Shown here in pieces: positions 35,801 to 45,180 of a DNA stretch of 64,000 bases. The stretch is from Buddleja alternifolia. Taxonomy: Eukaryota; Streptophyta; Magnoliopsida; Lamiales; Scrophulariaceae. The stretch lies in NCBI GenBank assembly GCA_019426215.1, contig CM033391.1, positions 12,822,708 to 12,886,707 of the forward strand, read 5' to 3'. A program made the position numbers and the translations under genes. Each line of letters opens with the position of its first letter. Within the stretch, counting starts at the first letter, position 1. The notes beneath the pieces are model-generated. The model had not been told where the DNA came from, made no database searches, and was given only the letters and a program-made list of their open reading frames with translations.

Positions 35801-36940
35801 ATTTGAAGCTAAGACATACATCTAAAACTTTGTAGAAGGAAACTTTGTCTAAGTCGGTCTCAAAATGTACGGAATTATCGCTTGAATGTGGTAGGAGATG
35901 CATAAACCGCCTAAGTGTTGAAAAACATGCTTGAACTTGTTTTGTACATCGTTTTTCTTCCCTTTTCTTCATGTATTCTCATTTATTACCTGTATTCACT
36001 TAACACACCTATTAAATGCAAATGTGACATGATTTAAGCAATAAGTGAATCCAAATCATAAGAATTACGGTCTTAAAAACACGTAAAAACACGTCTTATC
36101 AGTTTGTCCAACAAGATTTCTCTTTTCATATCTTAGAAATTTCTTGAATTTCTTGACCAATAAAGCCATCTCTTTATCTTCATTGGATTCTGTTGTCTTA
36201 ACCTCACTAACGGCTTTTCCCTTACTCTTGGTAGTAGTGATTAAAGCTCCTGATTCAGTCGCTGAAGTCGATGTGTCGCTGACTTCATCTAATTCGAACT
36301 CAAATGCCTTTAATTCTGAAAACACATGTTCTGAAGTAAGAGTCTCCAATGTCTGTGATTCTCTCATAGCAACAGTCTTGATTAAATACTTTCTTGGAAG
36401 ACTTCTGAAAATCATATTGACCATTTCCTTGTTGGTCAACTCCTTGTCTAATGACGCTAACTCTGTAATGAGCAAAGTGAATCTTGCGTCCAATTGTTCT
36501 AGCGTCTCATTGGGCCGCATCTTGAAATGCTCAAATCTTTGCATGGCTATGGAGAGTTTGTTCTCCTTCATTTGTGCTGAACCTTCACATACTATAGCGA
36601 ACTTATCCCATATTTCTTTGGAAGTTTTACATTGCTTGATTTTGTTGAACAATACATCATTGTCTCCTAACACTGAGTAAAGTGCACTTCGTCCAACATT
36701 ATCTTGATTTGCTCTTTTCCGATCATCAGGCGTCCATTCTAATTTAGGTTTCTCGACATATCCATCTGGAGTGGCTTCACTAGCTCCAGGTGCACAAGTT
36801 ATCACTTTCATGATCTTAATGGGGCCGTCTAAAATTACACCACACATTTCATTATCGCAAGAACATAAATACGCAAATGCTCTAAGTTTCCAAGAATCAT
36901 AATTTGATTCTACCAGCTTAGGCATTTTGTTAAAAGCCAT
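32865..36940 (-). pseudogene. SIRE-like gag, split by a solo LTR
   Basis: Gag starts at ATG 36940 (MAFNKMPKLVESNYDSWK), with the Copia gag core open to 36107, where a family G solo LTR (34182-36101) breaks in. Its distal part resumes at 34176. The zinc knuckle (33960-34001) reads CYNCRKP, stop, HYQVNC: TGA at 33978-33980 stands where the family has an aromatic or Gly codon. The remaining 360 codons (33947-32865) hold an acidic region (ALEEDLESSDESSDDE), a coiled coil (IEKNQSLESEITQLKSDLDI), a basic segment and a Tyr/Asp-rich tract (YDYDYDYDYYY). The long coiled-coil tail after the knuckle is typical of SIRE-type gag. Confidence 0.9.
34182..36101. repeat. solo LTR, family G (copy 2), inside the SIRE gag
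   Basis: 1920 bp, TGACACGCTAAAAGC...GTCTTATCA, with a perfect TSD GTTTG (34177-34181 and 36102-36106). It is in the opposite orientation to the copy at 21363-22714 and about 570 bp longer. The element inserted after the SIRE-like element, since it interrupts it, and had time to reduce to a solo LTR. No open frame inside shows a domain. Confidence 0.9.
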
Positions 36941-37041
36941 AATGAGATGTTTTTAAAGAAAATTTTAAAGCGACTAAGTTTTAGAAAACTGGATCTAAAC
37001 AAGCAGTTACGCTCGAAAACGCTTAGGTTTCTACTTCAACC

Positions 37042-37053
37042 GCTCTGATACCA
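37042..37053 (-). other. primer binding site of the SIRE-like element
   Basis: The minus strand reads TGGTATCAGAGC, the perfect initiator-Met tRNA complement used by plant Copia elements, two bases from the LTR end (...GGGACCACCA). Confidence 0.93.
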
Positions 37054-37055
37054 CT

Positions 37056-38581
37056 TGGTGGTCCCAAGTCACATACGAAAGGGTCTAGAAGGGGGGGATT
37101 GAATAGACCCTGAAGTCTTTCTCGACTTCAAAAATTTCGTATCACTTTTAATGGTTAGAACGCTTACGCAACTGAACGCTTGGGTCAGACGCTTCAGTAA
37201 AGATAACTTAGACTTAGTGATTTTAGCAATTTACCAAAGTAGGGTAACGCTTAGATCACTTAATCAAGGTTAGCACAGCAGAAATGATTTTAAAGCTTTA
37301 GCGTTCTTTTTTGTTAAATAGTCGCTTAGCAGATTAGCTTGTCTTTTTCAAAGAATATAATATAATGTAGAACAAGACAATAATTAAAGTAAACGACACA
37401 AGAAATTGTAAGGTTCACTGGGTGATGTAATCCCAGCTACGTCCTTCTTCTCCTTTTTCACTTGGAGGAAATTCACTAAGATGATTATCGAATAATCACA
37501 CAGAATCTTCTACAAGATAGTAAACAGATGAAAATGATCTCGGGCTCCTTGATCACACAGATTTCAGCACCAATGACGATCGTCTTCTACAAGCTTCTCT
37601 CACTCAGAAATACTGTCTGTAAGGGGTTTCAACAGCTTTCTCACTCAGATGAAAGGTTAAAGGATTTGTCACAAGGGTTTGTTTGTTTTTGGGAAGATCA
37701 AACAACTTGGAATATCTCGGTAAGAATTTAGGTTTCTTCTTTGGAAGAGGTTTGAGATATTTTTGTGACTGTCTGGAATGTATATAGAAAGCTTGAAAGA
37801 TTTTGGCTATGGAGTTTCTAAGCTTTTTCTTTGAACGAGAATTTCAGCAGAGTTTCTTGTGCATGTACGTATATTTTTTGTGTATCTCTGTCTTTAGGGT
37901 TTGATGGAGGTAAGGTATTTATAGGCTTTTTCTTGGGATTATGTCCGTTGGACACATGCAGGAGCGTGCCTTTCACGCGGCGCGTGAGTATACCTTTTCT
38001 CTGACATTCCTGAATTCTTGCTATTACCGATTTGACGGGAGCAGCTATAAACTCTGAAGTTCTGACAGTCTAGTCAGAAGGTGACTTGTCTACAAGTCAT
38101 ATTGGCTTATCACATTTAATGCTCTTATCAGTCATTTAATGCATTTGAATTTATTTCTCGTTTGAAATAAATGTCCATTGAATGATTGCATTTAAGTCCT
38201 TCATGATCATGATTTGAGAATTTATTTCAGGTGAATTTGATTCTAATCGCTAGAGTGCTTTGAGCGCTTGATCCATAAATCCTGAAATAGTCCTTTAGCG
38301 TTTGACAGACACTAAGGATAAATCTTCATCTTCAGTTGACTTCAGACGCTGATCTTCAACTTCTTCTCTAATAGACTCACCTAGAATTCTATTAGCGATT
38401 CAGTATCTAATACTTAATCTAAAATCTAGAAAGATAAAAAATTACAAGCCTAACAAAATTACATACTTTCAAACACTTATACAAATGATCAATCAAATAA
38501 AAACTTACATTATATTTTGGGGTCTAACATAAAAATCCTATCTTGTCATCATCAAAACATCTAACATGAACTTTTCTAACA
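37056..38581 (-). repeat. 5' LTR of the SIRE-like element
   Basis: 1526 bp TGGTGGTCCC...TTTTCTAACA, followed by the TSD CTCTT. It differs from the 3' LTR at 22980 only by scattered substitutions and short indels (for example ATGATC duplicated near 38205 and GATAAATCTTCATC kept near 38320). Confidence 0.93.
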
Positions 38582-38586
38582 CTCTT

Positions 38587-39103
38587 TCCTTTAGTGGCCT
38601 CTCGAGGGATGAGACCACACTATTCTCTTCTCTATCTTGTGCTGCCCCATTCACTGGGGAGTCAGATCCCCTTGATGCATTCCCATCGGGATCAAGGACT
38701 CCTGACCTCGGTGGGGGGATTGGCTAGGCGCTAATCGGTGGGGGCGACTTTTGTCTTGATGCTCCCAACCTCCACTAACCGACTGAGGTGGCGGATCTTG
38801 GGGCCCCTTTCCTTAAGGTGGGGGCATCTTTTAGGCGTTCCTCACCTAGGAACCTTGCCCCCCAGCGGCTATTGAAGCAGGTGGTGCACGCGATGGATGT
38901 GTTTGGGTTTATTACTGAACCGCCCTCTCTACTGCTCGCACAGAGGCATCTTCAACCAGGGCAAGCAATGCCTCTTGAGTGATCTCAAACACCCTGAAAG
39001 CAGGAGGTGGAATCACTGTTGGTGTTACGGGAGGCACATTTTGCTCGTTATCGGGGGCGCTATTCCAGGACCCCCGCCGTTAGTCAGACCGTTAGGGGGA
39101 TTC
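38587..39103 (-). pseudogene. Gypsy gag N-terminal fragment
   Basis: About 0.5 kb to the right of the SIRE-like element. It directly continues the Gypsy fragment that ends at 22979 once the insertion and one CTCTT are removed. On the minus strand it gives Pro-rich stretches (PPVTPTVIPPPAFRVF) and a short helical run (LLALVEDASVRAVERAV), as in the N-terminal part of Gypsy gag. It is cut at about 39103, where the truncated LTR of Copia D begins. The 5' LTR of the Gypsy element is gone. Confidence 0.5.
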
Positions 39104-40098
39104 TCTTCACTTGACTGGGGTACATGAACAAAGGGTTTATACTTATACGGTATTTACGATTGGAAGGTTGTGGAATGATCCATTCATTCATTTTTCATTT
39201 GGGCTACGAAGTGGGCCACGTGACCGGCTAGGTGTTACCCACTTCCTCTGGTTTTCTCTCATTGCTAAATGAAACGAAGCTAAAGAGTCGCGCTAAAGAA
39301 TAGAAAAGAAAAATTGAAAAAGGATTTTCTATTTTATTTTTGGAGAGATTTAATTTATTGGAAAAATTAAATAATTAATTATTGGATAAGATAATTAATT
39401 AAAAGGATAAGATTAATTATTAATTAATTTCTTAGAGAAATATATTAATGAATTAATTTATCTAATTAATTTTATTGTTTGATTAATTAATTTATTTATT
39501 GGATATAATAAATTATTAATTGAATAATGAATTAATTAAACAAAGCAAAAGAAAATCCGGGCCCCATATGGGACGTCCTAGAGAATGCCCATTAGGGCTA
39601 GGTTGGATGATCAATTTGATCTCTTTTGCTGTCTTGGTCAATAAGTCATTGAGGTATAAAAGACTTCTCTTGACTTTAACCTAGACATAACAACAATTTC
39701 ATTGTAACTCTCCAAGAAAATAAAAAGGAAAAATATCCTCCCCCTCTATACACAAGCTAGTCGTCGCCCCCTATAGAGAAAGAAATGGAATTTTTTCATC
39801 ATCAATTCGTGCGTGATAATTTAGAGACAACGTGCTTCGTTGTTTGGATTAATTTTCAAGAAACTTCAAGAAATCAAGACTTGAAGAATACGAGGATTGA
39901 AGAATTCAAGAAGTTCATCAATTCGAAGGTTTGAAGAAGAATTAGATTCTCCAACAACTTCGTTTTAACGAGTAAGTTTTATTCGTTAAGTTTATCGTGT
40001 AATTTGAATATGCGATCATTGAATTCAACTTTGGGTTTTAAAATAAAATTTTTGAAATCTTTCCGCTGCGTTTATGTTATTTTTCGAGAAACCCAATA
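39104..40098 (+). repeat. truncated 5' LTR of Copia D
   Basis: This matches 48808-49808 of the 3' LTR almost base for base, starting near CACTTGAC and ending GAAACCCAATA (the 3' copy ends ACCCAACA). Confidence 0.9.
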
Positions 40099-40099
40099 G

Positions 40100-40110
40100 T
40101 GGTATCAGAG
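40100..40110 (+). other. primer binding site of Copia D
   Basis: TGGTATCAGAG follows the LTR end after one base, complementary to initiator-Met tRNA. Confidence 0.92.
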
Positions 40111-40413
40111 TCAATCTCTGATTCGCATATTTAATTGAGTTTATGTGATTTATGATATGCATAATATGTGTTTTTGAAGCATGCGATTATGTGTTAATTA
40201 AATCTGCATTTATATGGTTTAAAGCATGGATTTTGATTTTTTATATTTATTGTATATCTGGGTATATTTGTGATGCATGTAAAAAATCAAAAATGAGGAA
40301 AAACAGGGCTTAAAGAGCCCGCTAGAATCTGCACGCAGTGCAAGCGTGCGAGCTGTGCGCGCGCTGCTGCTGTGAAGCATGCACAAGGCCAGGCCATGTG
40401 GCCTGGTCACCTG

Positions 40414-40457
40414 CACACGGCCCGTCGGGTTGTATGCTCAGCCCGACGGGCCGTGTG
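40414..40457. other. perfect 16-bp inverted repeat, 12-nt loop
   Basis: CACACGGCCCGTCGGG (40414-40429) and CCCGACGGGCCGTGTG (40442-40457) are exact reverse complements around TTGTATGCTCAG. The stem is GC-rich in a strongly AT-rich leader. Just upstream, GGCCAGGCC and GGCCTGGTC (40387-40407) form a second, imperfect hairpin. Confidence 0.9.
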
Positions 40458-41807
40458 TTTCAACACCCGATTCACTGATTTGGGTCCGAGATCGCTTTGT
40501 GTTGGTTCGAAATTGAAATTTAGGTTTGGGTAAATTTAATTATTCGGGTGGGTCAAAAGGATGATGACCCGATATAATTTAATTAAGCCCAACAAGAAAT
40601 TTAATCAATCTCGATTTATTAATTAGTTTGGGCTTAATTTAATTAATTCCAAATGGGCCCATTGGATGGGTGATTTGGACTTTAATTAAAAATAGCCCAA
40701 TAGAAATTAATAAAGTGTGCATATATTTTCGAATTAATTCATTTGAGCCCAATTAAATTAAATCCAAGTAAACCAAAAGGATGGTAACATGGGTTTGATG
40801 AAATCGAGCCCAATAAGATTAATTGGAATTAAATATTTAATTAAAATAATTAATTATTTGTCTTGGAGAATAATAATTAATTTATGGATTAAATATTATT
40901 AACTTTTCCTCGACTTGGAAATTACTTGGATATTTGAATATAGAATATATATATTATTTTTCTTGGATGATTAATAATTAATTCTTTAATCAAATAAAAG
41001 TTTTTCCATTTAATGATTGCTTTAAATCATAATAAAATAGAATTCCATATTTTATGTATTTATTTAGTTGGACTAATATTATTTTAATTAAAGGTAGATA
41101 CACTTACTTTTGAATTTTGTATATCTAAGTCATCTAGTAGGACTAGAATGATTTTAATTGAAATAAATAATATGTAAAAATTGGGAATTTATTAAAGGAC
41201 TTTTTAGTTGGACTAAAATTTTTAATATTAACATAAGTGTTTTAATAATGCGAGCATGTATTAAATGTTGCAAGCATGTATTAATTGATGCGAGCATGTC
41301 TTATGTGACAGAAATACCGATCATGGACTTAGGTTATGTTCGATTTACTTATCTTTGCATGGGTTGTTGTAGTTAAATAATTTAGAATTATTTAAGCCCG
41401 TAAAGTTTTGTTTTTCCACTTTACCTTAATATGTGATGGCCTATTGGCTCGGGCCCTCTAAAAAAGTCCTTCATCGAGTGTATATGGATTTATTTATTTA
41501 TTTATCTATTTCCATGATGATATTGATAGGCATATTTATTAGTAGAATAATTTATGCATGTTCAGTATGTGATAGTTACGCTATATAAATTGATTAATGT
41601 GCAAAGGGAGACCAAACATTTGACAATTTAAATTCTTCCAAATAAATAATACTGAGTTAGATAAGGATGTATGACATCTTCGCCCTCTACTAAGCTTTCT
41701 AAAATTAAAATTACTATAAATGTGTAATGCTTCCCAGTTATGGGGGTTATGCATTTAGAAATAATTTGAAATTTTATTAAGTGCATAGAATGCCTTAATC
41801 GAAGCAT

Positions 41808-42036
41808 ATTTCACCCCAGAAACCTGTTCGGTTGCAAGGTGAAATTCAAATATTAGATTATAGGAGTTAGTGGTAATGAACTCGGGTAGTTCACGAGCTT
41901 AGAAACCTGTTCGGTTGCGGTTTGGTGAACTATGGGGAAAGGTATTGAAATATTTATGGGATAAATTGATGTTAGACATCACTTCAATTAATTGATGAGC
42001 CAGAAATCGGTTAGGTTGCAACTCATGTAATTAATT
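41808..42036 (+). other. three tandem hairpins with a conserved loop
   Basis: Hairpin 1: ATTTCACC (41808-41815) with GGTGAAAT (41838-41845). Hairpin 2: TAGTTCAC (41887-41894) with GTGAACTA (41925-41932). Hairpin 3: AATTAATT-G-ATGAG (41986-41999) with CTCAT-GT-AATTAATT (42022-42036). The loops share AGAAACCTGTTCGGTTGC, exact in the first two; the third has AGAAATCGGTTAGGTTGC. Loops 1 and 3 are both 22 nt. The stems are unrelated in sequence yet fully paired. They lie about 200-430 nt before the gag start. Confidence 0.85.
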
Positions 42037-42233
42037 GAGGACCTCAATACCCGTTGTGGAATCGATGCCAATGATGATTCTCGATTTTCACATGGGAGTG
42101 TGGGATTCAAAAAATGCAGTGGGAGCCAAGATCAATTTTAAGTCCTTAATTTTTCTTAGTTAAGTCAAATACAAGTAATCTAATTTAATCTGGTCTATTT
42201 CTGCAGTTATTTTTTCGTTAAATCTCTCTCAAA

Positions 42234-43076
42234 ATGACAAACCCACTTATGAAATTACTCGAAAGAAATGTTCTGATTGGACCCAACTACATGGATTGGC
42301 TCGCGATCTTAAGGAATGTCCTAAGATAAGAGTCAATTGAATATGTGTTGGAAATGGATCGTCCTCCTGTTCCTTAGAGGAATGAGGATGAGAAAGTTCA
42401 ACTAGCTTATTTTAGTTGGACTTGTGACAACTATAAAGCTAGAGGATACATCCTAAGCTCAATGTGCAGTGAACTGCAAAGTTCTCATGAGGCAATGAGC
42501 AATGCAATGGACATAATTCTTCATTTAGAGGAAATGTTTGGAGATCACGGTAGGACCGTTAGATATTTTATATCAAAGGATCTCTTTAGAGCGAGGATGA
42601 GAGAGGATGAGGATGTGGGAGACCATGTTCTCAAGATGATGACCCTAATGGAAAGGTTAAAATCAATGAACTTCTATATGGATCTTCATCTTCAAATTGA
42701 TCTCATCCTACAATCGTTCCCCGACTCCTTCTACTACTTCGTCATGAACTTTGATATCAATGATATCGATTGTTCATTACCTGGGCTATCAAAGAATCTT
42801 GAAATTGAACAAGCTCGAATGAGGATGAATCAGAAGAAGGATTCTTCTATCTATTTCACAAATGATTCATTGGATGATCAAAGAAATGGAAAAAGGAAAA
42901 GGCAATTAGGAATATCCACAAAAACTCAAAAGAAATGATAACATAGGCGTAAGAGCAAAGGGCCTAAGAAGATGGACAGATGTCTCGAGTGCGGTGAGTT
43001 AGGCCACTGGAAAAGGAACTATCCCAAATTAGGCAAAGGCGCAAAAGGTATGAACTATTTATTTTTGAAACTAATT
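42234..43076 (+). pseudogene. Copia D gag
   Basis: Gag from ATG 42234 (MTNPLMKLLERNVLIGPNYM). In-frame TAA near 42327 and TAG near 42378 break the N-terminus. The frame is then open to 42938 through the Copia gag core (LFRARMREDEDVGDHVLKMM, YFVMNFDIND). A knuckle CLECGELGHWKRNY follows at 42981-43022, in which the last Cys has become Tyr (TAT). It is close in layout to the gag of Copia C. Not functional. Confidence 0.88.
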
Positions 43077-43284
43077 GTTCTATGGCCGTTTTTTCTACTT
43101 CATGGATTCTAGACTCAGGGGCTAGTGCCCATGTGTGTTGTTTGGAACAGGATCTGCAGAGAAGTAGAAAACTTGGCCATGAAGAAGTGATGATCAAAGT
43201 AGGCGGCGGGAAAAGCATCGCAGCTACTAGAATAGGATCCACTTCTTTATATTTGAATTCTGGACATTTATTATTTTTAGATGA
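43077..43284 (+). pseudogene. Copia D protease fragment
   Basis: Open frame with the protease active-site motif WILDSGASAHVC, about 10 codons into the frame at 43082. It runs into a SIRE-family solo LTR at 43285. The protein frame picks up again at 45181 with the expected following residues (VLVLPKGLKNI). Confidence 0.88.
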
Positions 43285-45175
43285 TGTTGGTCCCAAGTGG
43301 TATACGAAAGGGTCTAGAAGGGGGGGGGTTGAATAGACCCTGAAGTCTTTTTCGACTTCTAAAAACTTTCGTATTACTGTGAGGTATTTGAACGCTCGGA
43401 AAGCTTTAAGCGCTGGGTGCGGCGCTTGAGGGATGATGACTTAAGCGCTAGTTTCAGGCGCTTGAGAAAAGTTAACTTAGATTCGGTGATTTCAACACTT
43501 ACCAAAGTAGGGCAGAGTTTAGTCACTAAATCAGGGTTAGCACAGCGGAAATATTTTTATAGCTTAGCGTTCGTTTTAACCAATTAGTCGCTTATTAGTT
43601 TAAATGCCTTTTCAAGATATAATATGACAGTATAATGTAAGACAACAAAACAGTAAATGACACAAGATATTTGTAAGGTTCATTGGGTGATGTAATCCCA
43701 GCTACGTCCTTCTTCTCCCTTTATCAGAGAGGTTTTCCACTATGATGATTATCGAAAAGTCACACAGAGACTTCTACAAAATAGAGAGAGGTTGGATATG
43801 ATCTTGGAACTCCTTGGTCACACAGATTTCAGCTCCACTAAAGACCATCTATCCCCTTGCTTCTTTCACCCAGAAATAATGCAAGTTACACTTGATCCCG
43901 AAACTCCTTGGTCACACAGATTTCAGCTCCAATAGAGATCTTCTTCCACAAGCTTCTTTTACACAAAAATGGCGCTTGTAAATCAACACACTTTCTCACT
44001 CAGACGAAAGATGTTGAAAGGTTTTGTAATGGCTTTGTTTGGTTTTGGAAAGTTCAAACAACTTGAGGATATCTCAATAGTAATGTAGGGTCTTCAAAAA
44101 GGGGTTTGAGATATAGTTGACTGTCTCTGGAATATTTGTGAAAAGCTTATACGGATATTTGGCTATGGATTTTTGTAAGCTTTTCTTTCAACAAAGTAGG
44201 TATTCTTTTCTTGTGTCTTTTTGTATAATTTTCTATATACAAGAGGTTGTGACTGTTATTCACACTAGGATATTCAGGTATATCTCTTGTATATGTCACG
44301 GTTTTTGCTCTATATATTTTTGACTTATTTGTTGAAAGGGCTATTTATAAGGTATTGGTGGTTTTTGTTCGTTTGACACGGTTGGAATTTCGTTTCCCCA
44401 AACATTCCTTGAGTTCTGACATTTCTAACTTTGGGTATACTTAATTAGTTAGGCGTGTTCTTGGTTTCATAACTTCTGACAGTCTTGGTCAAATGAATGG
44501 CTTACCCATACGTTATAGTGTTTATATTTTAATAGCACTTATCCGACTTTTAATGCATCTTGTCTTATTTTCATTGGAAATAATTTGTCCGTTTGATTCA
44601 TGCATTCTTTAAGTCTTTGGATAGCTTTGGGTTTGAATCTTCAGGTTACGTTCTTTGTAGGTCGTGTTGGTTTAGCCTTTTGGACGCTTGCTGAAGAGGA
44701 CAGTTTTTCTCGTGCATTGGACAGACACTTGGACTGATCCTGAGTCTCTTCTCTTTATTTCAGACGCTTACTCTTCAATCTTGTCTTTGATAGGCTCACT
44801 CAGAATTCCATCATTGACTTAGTGTTGAGTATTCGGCCTGAGTTATCCATTCGTATTTTGAGCGCTGGAGTTGTAATCTGGAATAGTCTCTAAAACGTTT
44901 GACGGACGCTTCAAGAGATTTTTATCTTCTGTAGCTTCATACGCTTGATCTTCAACTTTATCACTTGGTAGACTCACCCAGAATTCTCCTTAGTGATTTA
45001 GTATCACATTCTTAGTGTAAAATTCTACAAAGATAAAAACTATAAGCCTAAGATAAATAAGCTTTCAGGTACTTATACACAATATTCTATGAAAACTTTT
45101 ATACTTACAGTTTTCGGGGTCTAACAGAAAGTCCTATTTGTCATCATCAAAACATCTAACATGAAATTCCTAACA
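43285..45175 (-). repeat. solo LTR of the SIRE-like family (copy 3)
   Basis: 1891 bp from TGTTGGTCCCAAG to ATTCCTAACA with a perfect TSD GATGA (43280-43284 and 45176-45180). It is the most diverged and longest copy. The extra length comes from tandem duplications, one round 'cttggtcacacagatttcagctcca' (near 43816 and 43910) and one round 'agactcacccagaattct' (near 44785 and 44980). No internal element sequence adjoins. Confidence 0.9.
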
Positions 45176-45180
45176 GATGA

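Larger units (their letters stand above)
22980..38581 (-). mobile_element. full-length SIRE-like Copia element
   Basis: A 15,602 bp insertion from TGGTGGTCCCAAG to TTTTCTAACA with a perfect TSD CTCTT (22975-22979 and 38582-38586). On the minus strand the order is 5' LTR (37056-38581), PBS, gag, protease, integrase, reverse transcriptase, RNase H, a long accessory coding region, PPT and 3' LTR (22980-24490). The LTRs are nearly identical, differing by few substitutions and a few short indels, so insertion was fairly recent. Size, gag with a long C-terminal extension, PPT AAAAAGGGGGAAAT and the extra region after pol match the SIRE/Maximus lineage, which is known for an envelope-like ORF there. 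Several stops and frameshifts and a solo LTR in gag make it non-autonomous. Confidence 0.93.
40111..42233 (+). other. long structured leader of Copia D
   Basis: 2.1 kb without coding capacity between PBS and gag ATG, far longer than the leaders usual for Copia. It has a 16-bp perfect hairpin at 40414-40457, an AT-rich middle, and three hairpins with a shared loop at 41808-42036. A weaker hairpin is at about 41730-41756 (AATGC...GCATT enclosing CCC...GGG). Confidence 0.7.

Noticed and set aside
36144..36680. 178-codon plus-strand frame
   Set aside because: Exact antisense of the SIRE gag core; no domain of its own.
37042..37053. tRNA-like sequence at primer binding sites
   Set aside because: Only the 3' tRNA complement is present beside LTR ends; no cloverleaf can be formed, so no tRNA gene is called here or at 40100 or 15692.
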